From: Tidjanibacter sp.
GTDB taxonomy: Bacteria > Bacteroidota > Bacteroidia > Bacteroidales > Rikenellaceae
Direction: 5' to 3'
Assembly: GCA_017628675.1 (NCBI GenBank)
Contig: JAGBYS010000107.1
Coordinates: 1-7,779, forward strand
DNA length: 7,779 bases
Position numbers and translations under genes: made by a program. Positions 1 through 4,564 of this stretch are shown here, one piece after another (within the stretch, counting starts at the first letter, position 1; each line of letters starts with the position of its first letter). Under the pieces are notes generated by a model. The model worked only from the letters and a program-made list of their open reading frames with translations. It was not told where the DNA came from and ran no database searches.

Positions 1-207
1 CTCCTCTTTGGAGAGGGTTGCAGCACCCTCTTCGAGCACCTTGAAGGTGGGCGAAGTATCCTCAGTGTCGTTGCTCACGGAGTTGTTCACCGAGGCGCGC
101 AGCAGTTCGTAGTCGTCCTTTGCCTTACCGAGCATATCGAGGATTATCACCCTGAACTCGGCCAATTCCTCATCGGAATATCTGGTTTTCTCAACTTCCT
201 GTTCCAT
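1..207 (-). CDS. dksA: DksA/TraR-family RNA polymerase-binding regulator, N-terminal 69 codons (runs off left edge)
   Basis: The protein starts MEQEVEKTRYSDEELAEFR and the visible part ends in GAATLSKEE at base 1, with no stop, so the C-terminal half lies outside the window. The sequence resembles the small Bacteroidota TraR/DksA C4 zinc-finger proteins encoded just after ileS: a charged helix (about residues 11-40), an acidic turn SNDTEDTSPTF (45-55) and the start of a second helix. Proteins of this family enter the RNA polymerase secondary channel and adjust initiation, often with ppGpp. The acidic turn could be the coiled-coil tip, but that is inference. The zinc-binding cysteines that would settle family membership are not in view. 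The ATG at 207 follows an A-rich stretch with no Shine-Dalgarno and sits about 20 nt below a promoter-like sequence. A terminator separates it from ileS, so it is probably an independent unit. Whether it is a true DksA or a paralogue cannot be decided here. Confidence 0.85.
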   Translation of the reverse strand, partial: MEQEVEKTRYSDEELAEFRVIILDMLGKAKDDYELLRASVNNSVSNDTEDTSPTFKVLEEGAATLSKEE

Positions 208-228
208 AGTTGTTCGTTTTTGGTTTGT

Positions 229-260
229 TAAAGGTAGTAAATTTTTAATACCTACACAAC
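229..260 (-). promoter_or_regulatory. Bacteroidota-type promoter for the dksA-like gene
   Basis: On the minus strand TACCTTTA (229-236) matches the Bacteroidota -7 consensus TAnnTTTG at all but the last base. GTTG (257-260) lies in the -33 position with about 20 nt between the boxes, close to the known TTTG-N19-21 arrangement. Initiation would fall near 220-223, giving a leader of about 15 nt before the ATG at 207. It lies just past the ileS terminator, which fits a new transcription start. Confidence 0.6.
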
Positions 261-323
261 TTTTTGGCCAACATTTTTTACACATCATCCAAATCTCCCT
301 GCCCGATGTACACAATGTCCCCT

Positions 324-364
324 AAAAAGCAAAAAGCGAAAACCTTTAGATTTTCGCTTTTTGC
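324..364 (-). terminator. Intrinsic terminator of ileS
   Basis: A perfect 14-bp inverted repeat (arms 329-342 and 351-364, arm GCAAAAAGCGAAAA as read on either strand) encloses an 8-nt loop. Reading leftward it is followed at once by TTTTTA (323-328). It begins 19 nt after the ileS stop codon. On the plus strand no T-run follows the hairpin, so it works as a classical terminator mainly for the leftward transcript. Confidence 0.9.
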
Positions 365-383
365 ACCCCTTGCGAGAGGTATT

Positions 384-3300
384 TTACTGCACTTTCGTAA
401 CGGCAATTTTGAGGGGCTCCTCGTCGATGTCGCTATCAACTACCACAGCACCTGCGGGCTCCTCGGCAAGCACAACACTGTTTGCCAGGGTCTGCTGTGC
501 AATGAACTCGCCGAAGGCCTCGATTGCGCCCTCCAGCATCTCCTTCTTCTGGATCTCGACGGTGATGCGGTCGGTAACCTCAAAGCCGCTATCCTTACGG
601 ATGTTCTGGATGCGGTTCACGAGCTCCCTTGCCAAGCCCTCCTTGCGCAACTCCTCCGTTACGGTCACATCCAGAGCCACGGTCAGCTTGCCCTCCGAGG
701 CAACCAGCCAGCCGGGCATATCCTCCGAGGTGATGTCGAAGTCGGCGGGGGTAACAAACACGCTCTCGCCTGCAACCTCCAGGGTAGTCTGGTCGGCCGC
801 CTCCAGGGCTGCAATCTGCTCCTGAGTGAAGGTAGCAACCAGTGCCGCCATAGGCTTAGCCAACTTGGCGTAGCGAGCGCAGAAGGTCTTGAAGTTGAGT
901 TTTATGCGTTTGGTGATAAGGCCTGTGGTGTTGGTAATCAGCTCTACCTCCTTCACATTGACCTCACCCATCAAGAGAGCCTTCACGGCCTCCAGCCTGC
1001 GGCCCATATCGCCGTCGAGGATGGGGATGATAACCTTCGTCAGGGGCTGGCGCACCTTGATGCCCACCTTCCTACGCAGAGCCAACACCATCGAGGTGCT
1101 CTTCTGTGCCAGGGCCATCATCTCCTCCAACTCGCCATCGATGAGTGCCTCGTTGCACTCGGGGAAGAGGTTCAGGTGAACGGAGCCCTCGTGGCGGCCG
1201 CTCATCTGGTTCAGATCCATAAAGAGGCGATCGCTGAAGAAGGGTGCAAAGGGAGCCGACAGCTGTGCCACAACCTCCAAGCAGGTGTAGAGGGTCTGGT
1301 AGGCCGAGAGTTTATCCTTGGTCATACCGCCACCCCAGAAACGCTTGCGGTTCAGGCGCACATACCAGTTCGAGAGGTTCTCGCCCACGAACTCCTGGAT
1401 TGCCCTCGAAGCGGGGGTGGGATCGTAGTCGTCGAGTCGCTCCTTGACATCCCTCACGAGCGAGTTGAGAGCCGAGAGAATCCAGCGGTCAATCTCGGGA
1501 CGCTCCTGAACGGGCACCTCCTCCTCACGGCCGGTGAAGCCATCCACATTAGCGTAGAGGGCGAAGAAGCCGTAGGTGTTGTAGAGGGTGCCGAAGTATT
1601 TACGACGCACCTCATCCACGCCATCCACATCGAACTTCAGGTTATCCCAGGGCTGCGAGTTGGAGATCATATACCACCTTGTCGCATCGGGACCATACTT
1701 ATCCATAACCTCAAATGGATCTACGGCGTTACCCAAGCGTTTGGACATCTTATTGCCGTTCTTGTCAAGCACAAGACCATTGGAGATGATATTCTTGAAT
1801 GCCACGCTATCGAAGAGCATAGTTGCCAGAGCGTGGAGAGTGTAGAACCAACCACGGGTCTGATCCACACCCTCGGCGATGAAGTCGGCAGGATATACCT
1901 TTAGGAACTCCTCGCGGCTCATCTCGAAGGGGAAGTGAACCTGTGCGTAGGGCATAGCGCCACTATCGAACCATACATCAATCAGGTCGCTCTCGCGGCG
2001 CATAGGCTCGCCCTTGCTCGACACCAGGATGATGTTATCCACATAGGGGCGGTGCAGGTCAACCTTATCGTAGTTCTCCTTCGAGTAGTCGCCCACCACG
2101 AAGTCTTTGTAGGGGTTCTCGGTCATAATGCCTGCCTCCACCGACTTCTCGATCTCGGCCTTGAGCTCCTCAATGGAGCCGATGCACTTCATCTCCGAGT
2201 AGTCCTCGGTGGCCCACACGGGCAGAGGGGTACCCCAGAAGCGGCTCCTCGAGAGGTTCCAGTCCACAAGGCCCTCGAGCCACTTACCAAAGCGGCCCGT
2301 ACCAGTCGACTCGGGTTTCCAATAGATGCCCTTGTTGAGCTCAATGAGCCTATCCTTCACTGCGGTGGTGCGGATGAACCACGAATCCAGAGGGTAGTAC
2401 AAGACGGGCTTGTCGGTCCTCCAGCAGTGAGGGTAGTTGTGGGTGTGCTTCTCGATCTTGAATGCCTTGTTCTCCAGTTTCAGGCCAACGGCGATGTCCA
2501 CATCGATGGTTGCATCCTCCTCGGTGAGTTTCTCGTCGTAGGCGTTCTTCACGAACCTACCCTGCCACTCGGCATATTTCTCTACATTCACGAAGTTCTT
2601 CACATACTCGGAGTCCAAGTCCTCCAGGAGGAACATCTTACCCTGCTTGTCGACCATAGGCTGCTGTTTGCCCGCCTTGTCGATGAGCAGAAGGGGTGCG
2701 ATGCCAGCCTGCTTAGCTACCCTGTCGTCGTCGGCACCGAAGGTGGGTGCGATATGTACGATACCGGTACCGTCTGCCACGCTCACATAGTCACCCGTGA
2801 TCACACGGAAAGCGTCGCCATCGGGCCTCATCCAATCCATCAGCTGCTCATACCTCACACCTGCAAGCTCGGCGCCCTTCCACGAACGCTCCTCCTCAAC
2901 GGTGAAGGTGCCCTCCATCTTCTTGGTGAAGTAGGCAGGCACGAGCTCCTTGGCCATAATGACGGTCTGACGAATGCCGGTGTAGGGGTTGGCACACTTA
3001 ACCCTCACATACTCGATCGAGGGACCTACTGCCAGAGCGGTATTGGAGGGCAGGGTCCAGGGGGTGGTCGTCCAAGCCAGGAAGTAGAGGTCGCCCTCGA
3101 CATCCTCAAAGAGTTTCTCGCTCTCGGCATTGCGCACAACCTTGAACTGTGCGGTACAGGTGGTGTCCTTCACATCGCGGTAGCAACCGGGCTGGTTGAG
3201 CTCGTGGTTCGACAGACCCGTACCTGCTGCGGGCGAGTAGGGCTGAATGGTGAAGCCCTTATAGAGAAGTCCCTTATTGTAGAGCTCCTTGAGCATCCAC

Positions 3301-3788
3301 CAGAGGGTCTCAATATACTTGTTGTCGTAGGTGATGTAGGGGTCATCCATATTCACCCAGTAGCCCATCTGGCGAGTGAGGGCCTCCCACTTGCCGGTGA
3401 ACTCCATCACCGACTCACGACAGGTGCGGTTATACTCCTCGATGGAGATATTCACGCCCACATCCTCCTTGCGGATGCCGAGCTTCTTCTCCACGCCGAG
3501 CTCCACGGGCAGACCGTGGGTATCCCAACCTGCCTTGCGGTGTACGAGGTAGCCGCTCTGGGTTTTGTAGCGACAGATGACATCCTTGAGTGTGCGGGCC
3601 ATCACGTGGTGGATGCCGGGCATACCGTTAGCCGAGGGGGGACCCTCATAAAAGACGAATGTGGGGTGACCCTCACGGGTGGAAATACTCTTGTGGAAGG
3701 TGTCGTCTGCGTCCCATCTCTTGAGGACCTCAAGACCTACTTCGGGCAAGTCGAGCCCTTTGTACTCATTGAATTTTTTACCGCTCAT
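384..3788 (-). CDS. ileS: Isoleucyl-tRNA synthetase, eukaryote-like type (IleRS2), 1134 aa
   Basis: This cytosolic enzyme joins isoleucine to tRNA-Ile using ATP and hydrolyses mischarged valine. The class I catalytic core is complete: PPSANGMPGIHH at 50-61 (HIGH-motif position), GWDTHGLPVE at 87-96, WFDSGAMPYAQ at 606-616, EGVDQTRGWFYTL at 639-651 and KMSKR at 680-684. The CP1 editing domain is inserted between the halves, with the threonine-rich WTTTPWTLPSN (239-249) and GTGIVHIAPTFGADD (340-354), which supplies the editing Asp. An anticodon-binding helical domain follows (about 765-930), then a long C-terminal region without the cysteine cluster of ordinary bacterial IleRS1. Length and C-terminus fit the IleRS2 group. 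The ATG at 3788 begins MSGKKFNEYKGLDLPEVGLEVLKRW, a typical N-terminus. The oddity is GIHH in place of HIGH (codons 3606-3617). A promoter-like box and a hairpin leader lie upstream and a strong terminator downstream, so it is probably a single-gene unit. Identity as IleRS rather than ValRS rests on the GWDTHGLPVE and DQTRGWF motifs. Confidence 0.98.
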   Translation of the reverse strand: MSGKKFNEYKGLDLPEVGLEVLKRWDADDTFHKSISTREGHPTFVFYEGPPSANGMPGIHHVMARTLKDVICRYKTQSGYLVHRKAGWDTHGLPVELGVEKKLGIRKEDVGVNISIEEYNRTCRESVMEFTGKWEALTRQMGYWVNMDDPYITYDNKYIETLWWMLKELYNKGLLYKGFTIQPYSPAAGTGLSNHELNQPGCYRDVKDTTCTAQFKVVRNAESEKLFEDVEGDLYFLAWTTTPWTLPSNTALAVGPSIEYVRVKCANPYTGIRQTVIMAKELVPAYFTKKMEGTFTVEEERSWKGAELAGVRYEQLMDWMRPDGDAFRVITGDYVSVADGTGIVHIAPTFGADDDRVAKQAGIAPLLLIDKAGKQQPMVDKQGKMFLLEDLDSEYVKNFVNVEKYAEWQGRFVKNAYDEKLTEEDATIDVDIAVGLKLENKAFKIEKHTHNYPHCWRTDKPVLYYPLDSWFIRTTAVKDRLIELNKGIYWKPESTGTGRFGKWLEGLVDWNLSRSRFWGTPLPVWATEDYSEMKCIGSIEELKAEIEKSVEAGIMTENPYKDFVVGDYSKENYDKVDLHRPYVDNIILVSSKGEPMRRESDLIDVWFDSGAMPYAQVHFPFEMSREEFLKVYPADFIAEGVDQTRGWFYTLHALATMLFDSVAFKNIISNGLVLDKNGNKMSKRLGNAVDPFEVMDKYGPDATRWYMISNSQPWDNLKFDVDGVDEVRRKYFGTLYNTYGFFALYANVDGFTGREEEVPVQERPEIDRWILSALNSLVRDVKERLDDYDPTPASRAIQEFVGENLSNWYVRLNRKRFWGGGMTKDKLSAYQTLYTCLEVVAQLSAPFAPFFSDRLFMDLNQMSGRHEGSVHLNLFPECNEALIDGELEEMMALAQKSTSMVLALRRKVGIKVRQPLTKVIIPILDGDMGRRLEAVKALLMGEVNVKEVELITNTTGLITKRIKLNFKTFCARYAKLAKPMAALVATFTQEQIAALEAADQTTLEVAGESVFVTPADFDITSEDMPGWLVASEGKLTVALDVTVTEELRKEGLARELVNRIQNIRKDSGFEVTDRITVEIQKKEMLEGAIEAFGEFIAQQTLANSVVLAEEPAGAVVVDSDIDEEPLKIAVTKVQ

Positions 3789-3822
3789 AAATGTATCTAT
3801 TTTTTAGTTTTTTCTCACTCTC

Positions 3823-3851
3823 GGGCCCCACCCATAGGTGGCCGATGGCCC
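3823..3851 (-). promoter_or_regulatory. Stem-loop in the ileS 5' leader
   Basis: Two stacked 5-bp stems share one axis: outer arms GGGCC/GGCCC (3823-3827 with 3847-3851) and inner arms CCACC/GGTGG (3828-3832 with 3837-3841), with a 4-nt CATA loop and a 5-nt bulge (3842-3846). It sits 35 nt before the ileS ATG, inside the leader predicted from the -7 box. No T-run follows on the minus strand, so it is not an ordinary terminator. It may stabilise the mRNA or take part in regulation; the sequence alone does not show which. Confidence 0.45.
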
Positions 3852-3870
3852 AACTTAGCCAATTAACTCA

Positions 3871-3878
3871 CAAAGATA
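3871..3878 (-). promoter_or_regulatory. -7 box of the ileS promoter
   Basis: TATCTTTG on the minus strand is an exact match to the Bacteroidota -7 consensus TAnnTTTG. No good TTTG -33 box is found 19-21 nt upstream; that stretch is instead the tail of the aroK terminator and AT-rich DNA. Initiation would be near 3863-3866, giving a leader of about 75 nt with the stem-loop at 3823-3851. Confidence 0.6.
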
Positions 3879-3890
3879 TTAAAATAAATG

Positions 3891-3925
3891 AAAAATGTGC
3901 CCGATTTCATCAGAAAAAGGGCACA
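3891..3925 (-). terminator. Intrinsic terminator after aroK
   Basis: Reading leftward, TGTGCCC (3919-3925) pairs perfectly with GGGCACA (3896-3902). The 16-nt interior can form a further TTTC/GAAA stem around TGAT. The hairpin is followed by TTTTT (3891-3895) and more T-rich DNA. It starts about 30 nt after the aroK stop and so probably ends the parC-aroK transcript. Its T-run runs into the spacer region of the ileS promoter, so terminator and promoter are packed together. Confidence 0.75.
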
Positions 3926-3955
3926 AAATCAAATGAATATATCCGTTTTACGGTT

Positions 3956-4477
3956 TTAGTTTCGCTTTTTTGTGAGGTACTTAAGGCGCGAGATGACCAC
4001 CCTCGAGGGGATGCCGTCGCAATCGACCACCACACGGGCCCTGCCGTAGTACCTCTCACGCTCGGCCAGAAGCCCCGTCACATAGGCCGCAAGCTCCTCT
4101 GGCGTGAGGCCTACAATCTTGGGCCTTACGACCCTCACACGCTGCAGCCTTTCGGTAAGCGCACGGGCCGACATCCTCAAGTAGACCGTAACTCCCAGCT
4201 CCATAAGGCGATCCATATTGTCGCCATAGCAGGGCGCTCCACCACCCGTGGCCACCACCACATCGCCCTCGCCCGAGAGCCTCTCGATGGCCTCTCGCTC
4301 CAGTCTGCGAAACTCCTCCTCCCCCTTGGTGGCGAAAATCTCGGCCACGCTCTCGGCCCCGGCCAGGTGGCACACCTCCTGATCGAGGTCCACATAGCGG
4401 AAGTCCGAAAGCTCCGCGAGCCCTCGTGCCACGGTGCTCTTTCCGCACCCCATAAAACCAACAAGGAAGATAGTCAT
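3956..4477 (-). CDS. aroK: Shikimate kinase, 173 aa
   Basis: The enzyme phosphorylates shikimate to shikimate 3-phosphate with ATP, the fifth step of chorismate and aromatic amino acid synthesis, in the cytosol. The Walker A loop is GFMGCGKST (residues 7-15). Substrate-binding elements are YVDLD (28-32, with the conserved Asp), EEEFR (53-57) and the TGGGAPC loop (77-83). The lid carries R118 in VVRPKIVG, and R140 lies in the C-terminal ERERYYGRA segment, at the usual place for the R-x-P-x-Y arginine. Length is normal for a stand-alone kinase. The ATG at 4477 is chosen because MTIFLVGFMGCGKST is a standard AroK start; the frame stays open up to an ATG at 4549, but those extra 24 codons cross the dyad and heptamer repeats and encode low-complexity residues. 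No promoter is seen in the 87 bp after parC, so it is probably co-transcribed with it. A functional link to parC is not evident. Confidence 0.95.
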   Translation of the reverse strand: MTIFLVGFMGCGKSTVARGLAELSDFRYVDLDQEVCHLAGAESVAEIFATKGEEEFRRLEREAIERLSGEGDVVVATGGGAPCYGDNMDRLMELGVTVYLRMSARALTERLQRVRVVRPKIVGLTPEELAAYVTGLLAERERYYGRARVVVDCDGIPSRVVISRLKYLTKKRN

Positions 4478-4481
4478 TGGT

Positions 4482-4510
4482 GAGTTGAGAGTTGAGAGTT
4501 GAGAATGAGA
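4482..4510. repeat. Heptamer tandem repeat (GAGTTGA)3 with a decayed fourth unit
   Basis: Three perfect contiguous copies of GAGTTGA occupy 4482-4488, 4489-4495 and 4496-4502, followed by a degenerate GAATGAGA. The array ends 4 bp before the aroK start codon, so it would lie in the 5' region of aroK in a parC-aroK mRNA, read as CTCAACT repeats. No start or Shine-Dalgarno function is visible. It looks like an intergenic short-tandem-repeat element. Confidence 0.85.
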
Positions 4511-4517
4511 GAAATGG

Positions 4518-4560
4518 CTTATAAGACCTATGGGACCCATAGGCCCCATAAGACTTATAA
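4518..4560. repeat. Intergenic imperfect dyad between parC and aroK
   Basis: CCTATGGG (4527-4534) and CCCATAGG (4536-4543) are perfect inverted arms around a single A. The symmetry extends to 17-bp arms about base 4535 with 14 matching positions. TTATAAG (4519-4525) can also pair with CTTATAA (4554-4560). It begins 5 nt after the parC stop. No T-run follows on the minus strand, so it is a poor intrinsic terminator; a REP-like element or an mRNA 3'-end stabiliser between the two genes is more likely. Confidence 0.7.
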
Positions 4561-4564
4561 ATCC

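Noticed and set aside
264..1904. 546-codon plus-strand open frame opposite ileS
   Set aside because: It lies antisense to the conserved ileS reading frame, starts inside the ileS terminator region, has no recognisable domain, and its composition (rich in His, Leu, Gly, Val) is that of a reverse-complement shadow of GC3-rich codons.
1935..3866. 643-codon plus-strand open frame opposite ileS
   Set aside because: Antisense shadow of the IleRS catalytic and editing domains; no family motif and no promoter or start context. Its length reflects the scarcity of stops opposite GC-ending codons.
3863..3910. 15-codon minus-strand frame (MKSGTFFIYFNIFVS) upstream of ileS as a possible leader peptide
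   Set aside because: It overlaps the aroK terminator and contains the ileS -7 box, so it would start upstream of the predicted ileS transcript; it has only two Ile codons and no terminator-antiterminator arrangement.
4478..4549. Upstream in-frame ATG for aroK, adding 24 residues
   Set aside because: The added codons cross the dyad and the heptamer repeats, encode low-complexity sequence, and precede an N-terminus (MTIFLVGFMGCGKST) that is already standard for shikimate kinase.
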